Positions 36,096 through 47,911 of a stretch of DNA of 64,000 nucleotides are shown piece by piece. Under the pieces are notes generated by a model. That model ran no database searches and was not told where the DNA came from. It saw only the letters and a program-made list of their open reading frames with translations. The position numbers and the translations under genes were made by a program. Position 1 is the stretch's first letter, and each line of letters begins with the position of its first letter. The DNA comes from Apricaphanius iberus (Eukaryota > Chordata > Actinopteri > Cyprinodontiformes > Aphaniidae): positions 992,001-1,056,000 of the forward strand of contig JAPXFQ010002671.1 in assembly GCA_028564705.1 (NCBI GenBank), given 5' to 3'.

Positions 36096-36697
36096 GTTTT
36101 AATTATGCTGCGGACACCGCGCTTCCAGATGCCCACCTCCTCTTCCTCCACCTTCCTCCTCCTCAATGGGGGCTACAGACCTAGCAACGATTTTGCTACA
36201 CCTCATCCAGATTAGCTGCTAATTTAATCCAGTAAATTATATGCGCAGCATTTGAAAGTTAAACGTTTTATTTAGGAACATTTTTAAGGAAATAGACGAG
36301 TGCTGAAACGGAAAAGCTTTACCGTAAGTCCCAGACTAAGGCGTCCCTCTCCGTTTTTCCACGCCTGTCGGTGTAAACGAGTAATAATTGACCAATTTGA
36401 TTCTGAAATTATTAAAAGAATTGTTAAAACGTCCGGTTATAAGGCTTTCAGAGTTTCATGAATCCCTTGTCCCGCGATAATACACTTCTCGCTTATAGCT
36501 GGGCAGATGCAACTTCAAGCCAAACTGTCTTTGTTCTTTTCCTGAACTGAATCCTAATTTTTTTAATATTTTCACTTAACATATTCCCCCGTTTTTATCT
36601 GTTGACACCTTATTTGGGATATGGATTCAACATGTAATCGAGAAACGGGACGGTCCTTCAAGAAATTTATACATAATCAACTTTTGCTGGTTTTATA

Positions 36698-37545
36698 GGG
36701 TGACATCAGGTAAAATGGGACACTTTTTGGTTGACCGCAAGTAAACCATTTAAAATGCTAAACCTGGTTAAATTAATTAATTGTAAAGCTTAATATGAGT
36801 CTTGGTAACATTTTTGTGGAGAAAATATATAGCCAACAACAGTTTACAAGATTTTAACCTTTACAGACTACAGGTGACCACTATCTGATCCGGGTGGAGG
36901 TTCAGGAAAATGGGACAGGTGATGTGGTTTGAAGAATTGGCAACAAAATTGAAGATTAACAATTCAGTTTATCAGTTCATAAAGTCAGTTATCATCATCA
37001 ATTTATTATTTAGTTAATTAAGTCAGTTATCAATTAAACAAACATGTTATCTTTGAAACAAATTGACTTTTTCCTGTACAAACATACTCATTAACATCAG
37101 CCAAACCTGTCCCATTTTAGCCGAAAATTTCGTCCCAATTTGCCTGAATTACACATTAGCTAAAATTAGTTTTCCTTGAAAAATTAAATCATACTGCCTA
37201 ATCATTTTGATATTAAGCTAAACCTAACACAAGAATATACATTTGATTAATGTTTTTTTTGTTATATTCTCATTACTTTAGCTGCAATATCCTTATAATC
37301 ACAATGACAAAATTGACATGTCAGGGGTCTCATCTTCAATGTTTTGTAAGCACTGAGTTTTTTAAGCTTGGCTCTTCCCATCTCTGATACCTCAGACCAA
37401 TAAAAATTATTGTATATTATAAACAGCAACTGCAGTTTAAAGGTAGTAACATGTATTTTTATTGCCTGCTGATATTTAAAGAGATAAAAGTTGAAACCTT
37501 ATTTGTCCCATTTTACCTGATGTCCTAAATTATCTGATGTCACCC
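36698..37545. mobile_element. TA-flanked non-autonomous element with long inverted repeats
   Basis: The left end GGGTGACATCAGGTAAAATG (36698) is mirrored on the right, where CATTTTACCTGATGTC and ATCTGATGTCACCC (ending 37545) appear with a short internal duplication. TA lies on both sides (36696-36697, 37546-37547). No coding frame; it is probably a Tc1/mariner-related MITE. Confidence 0.75.
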
Positions 37546-38029
37546 TACCATGAAATGTGTGGCTTAGTATGTCCTTTCTGTCATATTTAAATGTTTTAGA
37601 TCATCTAACATTGCAATATCAGGGGGAAAAACCTTAATAAATACAAAAATCAATACTTTTCAAATCTTTTTTACTGATTATATGGAAAGTAATATTCAAA
37701 CCAACCTCTAAGTAAAAATAGTTGTGCTTTCCTCTTTATATCATGAATTAGCTGTGTCTAATCACATTCCTTAGGATTAAAAGTCTAAAAAGTCTGAAAA
37801 GAAATCACATAATCTTCCTATAGGGGAATTCAAAAACCAAATCATGATGATGAGAAACAGAGTCACAGACATCTAACAGATTAGAAATGTTTCTAAGACA
37901 TGATCAAGATTAGAGACCAATCAAGCCAAACAAAGAAATTGCCAGTTTACAATCTTTATTTGGTATATCGCTGGATCAAATATATATTTGTTGAAAAATA
38001 ATAATATTGGTAACACGCAATGTATCTTA

Positions 38030-38110
38030 AAATTGGGATGTACCTATACTGTTTTCGGGGCCAATACCGTTCCAATGTACTTCGTATAGACAAACTGACC
38101 TTTCCTCACT
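38030..38110. repeat. Partial copy of the 55430/58349 hAT MITE family
   Basis: Contains GGGATGTACCTATACTG and GGGGCCAATACCGTTCCAATGTACT-like text, closely matching the left part of the element at 55430. The right end is missing. Confidence 0.55.
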
Positions 38111-38276
38111 CAGCTAGTGTATTCTTCTACTATACTCTACAAATCGCATTATTTGCTGTTATTTTTTCTCAGTTATTTTTTTTGGGGGGGGGCATCGGCA
38201 AACTTTTTTACGTAATATAGAGTACTCCTGCATCAGTTCTTCTGTTTCTTTTTTCAAATGACCACTCCTCCTATGC

Positions 38277-38465
38277 CAGGATCCACTGGAGGTATCTTCC
38301 TATTAAAGGGGAGTTTTTCCTTCTCCACTGTTGCTGTATCTAAAGGTTATTACATGGTAGGTATGAGGACTTGCTGCCAAGTAAGTGAATTGATGCAGTC
38401 GACTGAATTTCCATTTATGGAAAACTTTTTAAACTAATTTGAATAATAAAGTGAACTTGACTGTA
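38277..38465 (+). repeat. Dispersed retroposon-3'-end-like repeat, copy 2
   Basis: Shares ATCTTCCTATTAAAGGGGAG, TTTTTCC..CTCCACTG and a closing AATAAAGTGAACTTGA with copy 1 at 16138-16448. A (CA)n run follows at about 38482-38500. Confidence 0.6.
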
Positions 38466-38837
38466 TTAGCTGATAGGATCTCACACACACACACACACAC
38501 AAAAACCTTATACCTCTCAGTAGAAACCTCTCAATGCAAATATTAGGCGTTTAATTCATTATGTCAACTTTATGGAGCTTTCCTTGTATAGCTTTTTCAG
38601 ATGCTTTATTCTTGAGCTGTATTTTATTTTTATTCTCTCTAATTTTGTCTTTGTATAAATAGTAACTAGCTTGTTTTGGGGGTTTATATGACCTAATTTT
38701 TTTTTACATCTGTTTGCTATTCTTATTTTAATCTTACTTTGCTTTCTAATAATTATATTAATAATGAAAAACCTCCCTATTTTCCAGCAGGGGTATCAGC
38801 GGTATATTCTGTCATTTTTAAGTCTTATTCTTTCTCC

Positions 38838-39960
38838 TTCGGCTTTTCTCTTGAGGGGTCGCCACAGCGAATCATCTGTCTCCATTTAGTTCTACCATCT
38901 GCATCCTCTGCCCTCATACCAACTAACTTCATGTCCTGTTTCACCACATGCATAAATCTCATTTTTGGTCTTCTTCTCTGCCTGGTGGCTCCATCCTCAG
39001 AATCCTTCTACAAATATAATTGTCATCTCTCCTCTGAACATGTCCAAACCATCTCAGTCTGTCCTCCTTGACTTTATCCTCAAAACATCTAACACGAGCT
39101 GCCCCTCTGATGTACTCATTCCTGATCCTATCCATTCTTGTCACTCCCAGAGAGAATCACAACATCTTCAGTTCTGCAACGTCCAGTTCTGCTTCCTGTC
39201 TTTTCCTCATTGGTACTGTCTCCAGACCGTACAACATCTCACTACTGTCATTCTTGCTGAAACCTTTTTATCACACGTCACACCTGACATTTTTCTCCAC
39301 CCATTCCAACCTGCTTTCAAACGTTTCTTCACATCTTTTCCACCCTCTCCATTGCTTTATACTGTTGATCCAAAGTACTTAAAGTCCACTACTTTCTTAA
39401 ATTCCACTCCCTGTAACTTCACTGGTCTACTTGTCTTTCTCATTTACACACATGTATTCTGTCTAGCTGTGACCAATTTGCTCTCACTGCAGATAACAAT
39501 GTCATCTGCAAACATCATAGTCCATGGAGACTTCTGTCTAACGCCATCTGTCAGCCTGTCCATCACTAAAACAAACAAGAATGGGCACAGAGCCAATCCT
39601 TGATTCAGTCCCACCTTAACCTTGAATTCCTGTCACTCCTACAGAACACCTCACTGCTGTCTCACAGCTCTTATACATGTACTGCACCACTCTAACATGC
39701 TTCTCTACCACTCCAGACTTCCTAATGCTAATCCACAGCTCTTCTCGTAGCACCTGTCATATGCTTTCTCGAAATCTACAAGGACACAATGCAGCTCTCT
39801 ATGACCCTCTCTGTACTTCTCCATCAGCATCCTTGTGATTCACATAGTTGATTTGGCTTAGGTTTTACATCGGATGCCCATCCTGACAAAAACCCTCTGC
39901 ATTTTTCCGGACTTGGGACCGGCACAAGAAATCACTGGACTGGACTGTGATCCCTTATGG
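38838..39960 (-). pseudogene. RTE-clade LINE reverse-transcriptase fragment
   Basis: On the minus strand the text near 39500 reads WTMMFADDIVIC, the catalytic YADD-type motif. It continues as FKYFGSTV, then RMDRIRNEYIRGAARV and DRLRWFGHVQRRDD (39144-38959), the thumb and C-terminal signature of fish RTE elements. Frames are interrupted by shifts and stops, and the 5' half is absent. A block GGATGCCCATCCTGACAAAA at about 39872 is the usual accompanying sequence. Confidence 0.85.
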
Positions 39961-40342
39961 TTGCATTACTAGGTAATTTTTAAGTGTGAGCTGAAAATTG
40001 TTAAATATTTTATCATTACTAATTAATTTCCATGTTCTTATCAAATGTGTTTTTAACTTTTTTTTCACACAAATTTTGGTGCACACAAATTAGATAGTGC
40101 TTGGTAGTCGAAGCGTTTGTCGCTCAGAAATACGAGTACCAGAAGTTGCTCGACTTAGATTAGTAGAGGAAACAGATTCTAGGTTGAAGTAGCTCTGCGC
40201 TGGACGATCAGAACCTTTCACCGGGAACCAAACAGCTTCAGGAAGCACACCGCAGGAGGAGTTCCGTTGACATTGTTGTTATCCGCCCGTCTCGCTGTCA
40301 GAGAGTAAACATTTCACAGGAGCGAGGCTGCATCTCCGGCCG

Positions 40343-40465
40343 ATGAATGGCAATGACTGCAGCGAGAGCGGCGGCTTTGGCGGGGGGAGGCCCGGCGTCT
40401 TTGTCCCGCTTCAGGGGAACGCTGGTGGCGGCTGTGCTGGGGGACTGCGTCGGTGGAGAGTTTGA
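40343..40465 (+). promoter_or_regulatory. Short upstream ORF overlapping the adprs start
   Basis: An ATG at 40343, four bases before the adprs ATG at 40347 (ATGAATGG), opens a 40-codon frame ending at TGA 40463-40465. Both start contexts are weak (C or T at -3), and a third ATG at 40353, in the adprs frame, has G at -3. This could lower or shift adprs initiation by leaky scanning. Confidence 0.5.
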
Positions 40466-43400
40466 AGGAGCGGAGGAGGTTCCGATGGAGAGCGTACTGC
40501 AGCACCTAAGCGGCCTGGAAGACGAAACTAAGGGGAACTGTGAGGCAGTTAATGCTTTAAGGATTATATTTAGGGAAATTTGGACCAGGAGGCATTTTGT
40601 TTTTTTAGCACCTTGTCAGAATTTCCCTCCTTGGTAGCGCAGCTTGAATAGTAGAAATAATATTGTTTGTATTTTCTGAATATTTAAATTTATTTGGCCA
40701 GACCTTTTTTCATGTTTAGATTCCTAATACTTTTAGAATATGTTTTTAAGGATGATGCATTAAAAGAAAATGAACATTTGGCATCCCATAATAAGACACA
40801 AATTAGCAAACGTTAATACAATACAATACAATGACAAGTGAGTCAGCCAATTATCATTTGTTTAGCTCTGATTAGAAACCTGATCTTACCCTTTACCACT
40901 CCCACCCACGGTCATTAAACGTGTCGAAGCTTTGAAGTCCCTCCATTTTTGTTCAAAAACGCATCACCAAACAGCACAAATCTAGCTGCATTTAATCTTA
41001 GTTGAATTAAGAAATAATCTAGGAAAGATTAGCTACAGATGATTGATGTCATTATTTGGAATTTCTTTATTATCAGATACTTTCACAACTACTACCTAGT
41101 GTTTCTGCTGCCTTCATCAAAGGACTCCGTAGTTTCTGCTCATCTCAGGTTTTCAGGAAGTTGACTCCAAAGCTGATAGTCAGATCTACATTTTCTCTTT
41201 GTCTATTCTGGAGCCAGTTCTATGGTTTAGGTATTGCTGTTATATTCTCCATTCATTGAATGGTGATTGTGTAAAATTATTTACTGTATTCAAATCATAT
41301 TTATGTTAGGATGGTCAAGTCAAAGTCCTGATGAAATCCAATTGAAAATCTATAAAAAGAGTTAAAAATTGATGTACTCAACCTTTCTCCATCCAGTCAG
41401 ACTGTGCAGGCTAGTTCAGACATTCCTCAAAAGCAACAAGTAATTCTACCATGAATTTTCCCAGCTGTGCTGAATCGATATACAAGCCATACTTTTCAGT
41501 GTTTTATTTGTATATATTTGAAAAATGTTAATGAAATATGTTTGTAGGTTTAGGATCAGAAAATGTGAAAAGTTCAAGGAATATTGATACTTTTGCAAAA
41601 CTGTTTATATTTCTTAGATGCTGTGTAATTTTAACATTTTTAAACAGTATCAAATTCAGATTTTTTGCTTTGAGTGTAATAAAAAACATTTCATATATTT
41701 TTGTGCATTACGTAGCCTGAAGAGGTTGAATTAGTATCTCAAAACTAAAGCCTTGAGCAACCTTTATACCCCCTTTTTCAATCTTATTAATCCTGTAATA
41801 CAACAAGATAATCTTTGATGGGTAGATCCTCTGTTCTGGATTAGAGGGAGTGAATTTAGCTGGATTAATCTATCCTGATTAGGTGCAACATGTTCACTCA
41901 GAGTCCTGTGTTTTTAAGGCACCCTTGAATACAGTGACGACACAGCGATGACGCGTTGCGTGGTCCAGTCTCTTCTGAACCGGTCTGGATTTGATGAGCA
42001 GGACTTGGCCCGCAGGTAGAGCGATGCCGACTCCAGCTTCCCAGCTGATTTCAGGTTGGACGTTGGAACATTTAACCTGTGTCTTTCGCCGTTGTAGGTT
42101 TGGGAAGGAGTACAGTTCCTCCCCCGGTCGCGGTTATGGTTCTGGAGTGATCCAGGTCTTGAAGAAGCTCGCCTCCCCCCAGCTCGCCGACGTGTACCAA
42201 CCAGCAAAGGATCAGTTTAATGGTCGGGGCTCGTTTGGAAACGGAGGGGCAATGAGAGCGGCCCCCTTCGCGTTGGCTTTTCCTGATTTGGCTAATGTTA
42301 AACGGGTCAGTGATGACCATGTGATGTTTAAAAACCACACACCCAGTATGAATGGGAAGGATCTTCACTCGTCTGTTCGTTTTCCCTTTTGCAGTTTGCC
42401 CGTCTTGGTGCCATGCTGACACATTCCTGCTCGCTGGGTTATAACGGGGCTGTCCTGCAAGCATTGGCAGTTCATCTTTCCCTGCAGGGGGCACTAAGTT
42501 TGCCTCAGCAGTTCATAAGCAGGCTGATCACAGAGATGGAAGAAGTGGAGGGTGAGGAGGAGGCACTTCGTGATGCCAGAATGTGAGTTCTCGATGAATA
42601 AATAACCAATCCCACAGACCATAGTCTGGCTACAGTTTTCTGAATGTCTTGTGTCTTTTCAGTCTAAAAGAAGCAGAGAAGCCATTCTGTGAGCGTCTCC
42701 ACAGAATCAGAGACCTGATGGACAGAAGTAAAGTCAGCATAGAGGAAGTCATCTCTGAACTCGGTCAGTAAACCTCTTCAATTAAATGATAATTTGTATG
42801 CTACATTAATCAAATGTGTAACAAGTTCAGATATTTGGTGTTTGATCATAACAGGTTTGTCAATCTTTGCTCCTAAACTGTAATGTGTTGCAGCCTTGAC
42901 ACAGAGAAAAAGATTTGTCTTTTTATCTGTTTTTTGTTTTTTTAGTAAATTAAGCTACAGTCACAAATCAGAAAAGCTGGGAAGGTATAAAAATTGCAAA
43001 TGAAAAAATAGTGATTTCTAAATTTACCTCGACTTGTATTTCTTTGCAGGGAATATTAACACTAAAATATTTAATGCTTTGTCTAGTAAACTTCATTTCA
43101 TTTTTAAATATGCATCATTTGTTGTCATTCAGGGCTGCAATACATTCCAAAAAAAGGTGGGACTGGAGTATTTTAGGGCTAAGAATGATGTGATTTGAAA
43201 CAGGTGACAACAGGTGACTGTAATTATGCTTTGGTACAGAAGCAGCATCCAGGAAAGGTTTAGTCTTTTAGGAGCAAAGACGGGCCGAGGAAGTTTGTCA
43301 ATAAATACTTGAGAAAATTATTCAGATGTTTAAAAACAATGTTACTCTCAAAAAAAAAAAGAAATGAAGAGACTTGAGTAGTTCAACTTCAACAGTGCAT

Positions 43401-45488
43401 AACGTAATTGAAAGATTCACAGAGTCTGGAGGAATTTCAGTGCGCAAAGGACAAGGGCGCAAGCCAAACCTAAACAGCCGTGATCTCTGATCCCTCAGGC
43501 AGCACTGCATCAAGAATTGTCATTCATCTATCAACAATATTACCACATGGGCTTAAGACCACTTTGGAAAACCTTTATCAAATACAACAATACATAGTTA
43601 CATCCACAAATGCCAGTTAAAATTGCACTTTGTCAAAAGGAGGCCCTTTTTGGGGGTAAAAATAGAAACAGTCTGCTCTAGACTAAAGAAGAAAAGGATC
43701 ATCCAGACTTTTTTTCAGCAACAAATCCAAAAGCCAGGGTCTGTCATGGTATGGGGTTGTGTCAGTACCCTTGGCAAAGGTAAAATGTACTTCTGTGATG
43801 GCATGATCAAAGCTTAAAAGTACATAGAGATTTTGGATCACAATATGCTGCCTTCAAGATAACCTATTTTCCAGAAACGCCCATGAATATTTCAACGAGA
43901 CGATGCAAAACCACATTCTGCACACATTACAAAGTCCTGGCTGTGGAGTAAGACGGTGCGGGTGCTTGACTTGCCCCCCTGCAGTCCCAACTTTTCTCCA
44001 ATAGGGAATATTTGGCACACTGAAGTGCAAAATGCGACAACAAAGACCCTGTCCTGTTGAGGCTTAAGACTTGTTTGAGGAAAAACGGGACAAAATTAGA
44101 CTAAAAAACTGAAGTACCTAAATGTCTCTCAAGTCTTGTGAAAAGGAATGTGAGTATCTGTTTATTGTGCAAAAAAACCCCAATAACATTAATGAGGAAC
44201 ACATTAAATATTGTGCTGTTGTATTCAATGTAATACAGGTCAAAGATAATTTAACAAATACTGTTTTCAGTTTGATTGTAATTTAACATACTGTCCCAAC
44301 GTTCTCTGATTAGGAGTGGTAGTATCTGGGGTTCATATTACAGCCATTGGGATTCGGGTTCGAAAGCAAATCTCGCAGGAGTGGGTGGTTTAAAGCAGAC
44401 ACCGGGTTCAAAGGATCAACATGAAAACTGAGTAAAGACGTTCTGGTACCATTTTTCTCTGTCCGATGCCGATACCTGGGATATAGGTATCTGCTGATAC
44501 GGAGTACTGATCCAACTGTGTCAATTGCTGCTTGTATCATTTAAGGAAACAAACTTTCCTTGTACTCTTTCACATAATGATAAGCCAAATGCTTTAAAAG
44601 CTTGTTGGTGTTACATTTGGCTGCATATTATGCAATAAGAGTTAAATTCCAGCAATGTGAAACACCCATCAAACAAGATTTAGTCACTGCTTGTGTCAGT
44701 GTTTGGTAGGGTTGGGCAGAAAAAAAAAAAGAGCATGGTATCGGATCGTGTTTAAACTGGAGTGCTTGCCGATTCGATGCCTTATTTTAAAGTAGTATCG
44801 GCAAGTATTTCCGATACTGGTATCAGCCCAACACTACAACTAAAAAAATTTATTGTATAATCGAATAATATGAATATAATATCAATTATATAAATCAAAA
44901 GCATATTAATTGCAAATTAAGTCTCTTTATAAAAAAAGTGCAAATTTTAAACCAACAACAAATCATTCAGATTATAGCTAAATAAAAAAGCTTTAAAGGT
45001 TCATTTTGAGGGAGTGCTCCATCAGCAAGAGAGAGATGTATATAAAATATATATAATGATATATGATCATTATTAATATATAATCAAATTCTGTTTTTGT
45101 ATTACATCCAGGAAACGGCATTGCAGCACTTCACTCTGTCCCCACTGCCATCTTCTGCGTCCTCCACTGCCTTCAGCCAAGAGACTATCTTCCAGAGAAC
45201 TACGGCGGCCTGGAGAGGACAATAGCATACAGTTTGGCCCTGGGAGGTGACACAGACACCATAGCCTGCATGGCCGGGGCCATCGCCGGCGCCCACTATG
45301 GCATCGAGGCTGTTCCTCAGACGTGGATGAGGTGCTGTGAGGGGGCGGAGGATAGTGACCTGAATGCGATTAGGCTTCACACACTTTACCACCAGACGTC
45401 ACAAGGGGGCAGAGGTGAGACGGGGAGCGAGAGCTGTGAGGACAAATCTGAGTCAAACTGTACTGAGAAGAAAAGCAGACCGGACTGA
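40347..45488 (+). CDS. adprs: ADP-ribosylserine hydrolase (ARH3/ADPRHL2), six exons
   Basis: Exons: 40347-40539, 41919-42015, 42098-42305, 42395-42582, 42663-42763, 45112-45488. All junctions are GT-AG and in phase; 1164 nt give 387 residues (human 363). The enzyme removes ADP-ribose from serine and degrades poly(ADP-ribose) in nucleus, cytosol and mitochondria, using two Mg ions. Visible signatures: SRFRGTLVAAVLGDCVG (about 20-36), EYSDDTAM (about 68-75) with the Asp pair that binds metal, and SFGNGGAMRAAP (about 127-138). The LALGGDTDTIACMAGAIAG block near 304-322 carries the second Asp-x-Asp-Thr metal site. Relative to human, the C-terminus has about 25 extra Ser/Glu/Lys residues. Translation could begin at Met3 (40353), which has the better context. 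Confidence 0.95.
42958..44319 (+). mobile_element. Degenerate Tc1-like element in adprs intron 5
   Basis: The left end CAGTCACAAATCAGAAAAGC is mirrored by TCTCTGATTAGGAGTGG at the right, with TA at 42956-42957 and 44320-44321. Transposase debris reads GSVMVWGCVSTLGKGKMYF (about 43735-43795), then DDAKPHSAH and CSPNFSPIGNIW, broken by stops. The catalytic Glu context is altered (SPIGN instead of NPIEN), so it is dead. Confidence 0.8.
44708..44836. repeat. Short hAT-like MITE
   Basis: Ends TAGGGTTGGGC and GCCCAACACTA enclose about 130 bp with GTATCGG/CCGATAC motifs in both orientations. Target duplication not clear. Confidence 0.5.
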
Positions 45489-45491
45489 TGT

Positions 45492-45497
45492 AATAAA
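45492..45497 (+). terminator. adprs: Polyadenylation signal of adprs
   Basis: AATAAA begins 4 nt after the stop codon. A second candidate, ATTAAA, lies at about 45703. The first would give an extremely short 3' UTR, so the second may be the main site. Confidence 0.5.
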
Positions 45498-45709
45498 AGA
45501 GTATTTCACTGTGTTTGAATCCATCTAGTATTAAGAACTGTTAGGTTGGTGTAGAGAAGTGCTGGTTTCTAAATTGAACAGAAAAGCTGAGCAAGGTCAA
45601 ATAGAAACTGGAAACGCGTATTGTAAACTCACCTGTTTTGTGCTGAATAAGACGTTTTGTCATTGCAAATTGGCCATCTATGTTTTTCCCCTTCAGGTGA
45701 TTATTAAAC

Positions 45710-46727
45710 ATTTATAAAATCCAAATCTTTGAGTTTTTGATTTGAGCCAACTAGGAACTTTCTCCTGAACAACTGCTGCCTGAGAATCGGAATAATCAAA
45801 CATTTACAATCAAACAAGTCAATGATAAAATTGGAACTCAGTTCTGTAATAACCCAAGCTGTAACAGAGCAAGACTCCTAATTTGAAAACCATAAAGTAT
45901 CTGTGAACCTTATTTTCAAAGTCTACGTTAAAACCTCTGACTATTAAAAACGTTGTAAAGATTTGATACACTGATTTCAAATTCAAGCCATGATGGATCA
46001 ATATAAGAGAGATGGCCTCAAACTTCTCCATTGTTTAATGTTGGAGGCTGTATGTTATGACAAACTGAAGACACATTTTAGTAAAATACTGAACTGATCT
46101 TAAAGGGAAATTAAACAGTTCATTAGCTGAGGTTCTTAAGAACCATTGTTAATGCTGGTGGCTGTGAGAAGGAAGAGTCTCCTGTAGCAGTCTTTCTTAC
46201 AGCAAATCTGAAGAAGCCTCTGACGGAAGACATTCCGTTTTTGTGAAGGAGTCTAAGGAAGAGGATGCTCTGGGTTGTCTAATATTTTTGATTTTATGAT
46301 CTCATCTCCAGATTCGTCCCAAGAAAAGAGCCGGCTTTTTTTTTATCAGGTTGTTGACCCGGTGTATTTTGAGGTGTTTTTCCAACACAAACTGAGATAA
46401 CCAGAGCAATAATGCGAGTAACTCACTTCATTATAAAATTTAAACAAAGACCAAAAAAAGATTCAACAGTAATCTTATAAAATGTAAAAATAAATAACGT
46501 TTGCTTCACTCTTTATAGTTTGTTATAGTTATAGTTAGTTTGATAGTTTCATTGAGTGAAATTTGAATAATAGTTACAAATAGATAGCCATCACAGAGAC
46601 ACTTTTAAAAAAATGTTTTAACCGAATAAAGCAGCTGCTGAGAATTCAAACACCTAATAAATACATCAGCTTTTCAGAAAAACTTCAAGACCTGTTGGCA
46701 ATAAGATTTTTTTTTCTTACCCTACAA
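45710..46727. other. Spacer between convergent adprs and slc7 genes
   Basis: No gene seen. At about 46135-46310, minus strand, the text resembles the terminal coding region of fish retroposons (LRLLHKNGMSSVRGFF..., then CYR-like text). A related fragment occurs at about 25480-25610. An AATAAA on the minus strand at 46733-46728 is the probable poly(A) signal of the transporter gene, about 156 nt after its stop. Confidence 0.5.
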
Positions 46728-46888
46728 TTTATTTAAAATTGTCTTGTTTTTGAAACACATAAACATAATATAATTTAAATAAGTGCAAATGGAAAACACA
46801 TCAGATAATTAAACATCATGGTATACCCATTATGTAATTGGTTTATGGATCTTATTTTTTTCTGCAGATTACCAGCAGCAGCTTGAAA

Positions 46889-47911
46889 TTAGAGGTTTTT
46901 CTCTGCTGGAGCAACCTCCAAAAACAGCTGCAGGAATGTTGTCACCTTATCGAATATTCCCGGGCAAAGCTTGAAATGAATGAATGGTACATAGACTATA
47001 GCACCACTTAGGATGAATAACGCCACATATAGGTATTCAAGCTGAGGTTGGTCTATGATGGGGGCCAGTACGAGGAAAACTGCCACAAGCAGGACCAGTA
47101 TGGGGAGAATGATGGGAACCTGTGAAGGAAAGAAAAGACAGACATGATGTCGAGCTGTTGTGAATTGTTAGAAATGCTGAATAACTGTGTGTGACACTGA
47201 CGCTGTATGGTCTGGGGAGCTCTGGTTTCTTTATTTTGAGGTAGATTAGTCCAGACAGGGTGACGCCATAGAAGAACCAGGCTGTGAAACTGAAAGCAGC
47301 AATGTAAAGTTGTTTTAGATGACTTAAAACAGTTTTATTCAAAAAGAAAGAAAAGGAGTAGAAGTTCACCTAAAGTAGTTGACGATACTCTGAAAGTCTC
47401 CGGGTATCAGCACCACCAAAGAGATCAGAGTGGTGAAGATGAGAGCCGGAGAGGGAGTCAGCCGGTGGACGTGAGCCATGGACAGAATATCTGGCTTTAA
47501 AACAAGCATCGATCCCGATATATATGTGTGACAACCTTTATTATAATGTTTTGATGAAGTAAAGAAGTTTACCATGTGGCCTTCCCTGGCTGCCACAAAG
47601 CAGACTCGACCCCCGGTGAAGAATGTCCCGTTTAAGGAACCAAAAGCAGACAGGGCAGCAGCCAACGACATGATCCAACCCCAGCTTCCCAACACTTTAT
47701 TCCTGATGGAGAAATGTTTCTGATTAAACTGGAATTTCTTGCAGATTTAAAGAGACTGACAACCAGAGCTTGCTTACCCCCAAGTAACGGCTACAGCAGT
47801 GGAGGCCATAAGCTCTTTAGGCGTCATCACCGTCAGATAGCTAACATTCACCAGCAGATACAAACCAGTGACAAGAGAAATGGCTATCACCAGCGCTCTG
47901 GGTAGATTTAC
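46889..47911 (-). CDS. slc7a9: Shared C-terminal half exons (TM7-12) of the SLC7 locus
   Basis: Five exons, 47911-47778, 47702-47573, 47494-47370, 47289-47202 and 47119-46889, encode 235 residues beginning [13 protein letters not shown] and ending APAEKNL. The acceptor of the first (CTTCCAG|GTAAATCTA) is phase 0, so it accepts any of the three upstream exons ending ...PE|. The exon at 47494 needs the acceptor TTTTAAAG|CCAGAT; the nearby CCAG site would shift frame. This is the only copy of these exons that I can find in the window. Confidence 0.88.

Noticed and set aside
41914..42494. Minus-strand open frames of 97 and 140 codons
   Set aside because: Antisense shadows of adprs exons 2-4.
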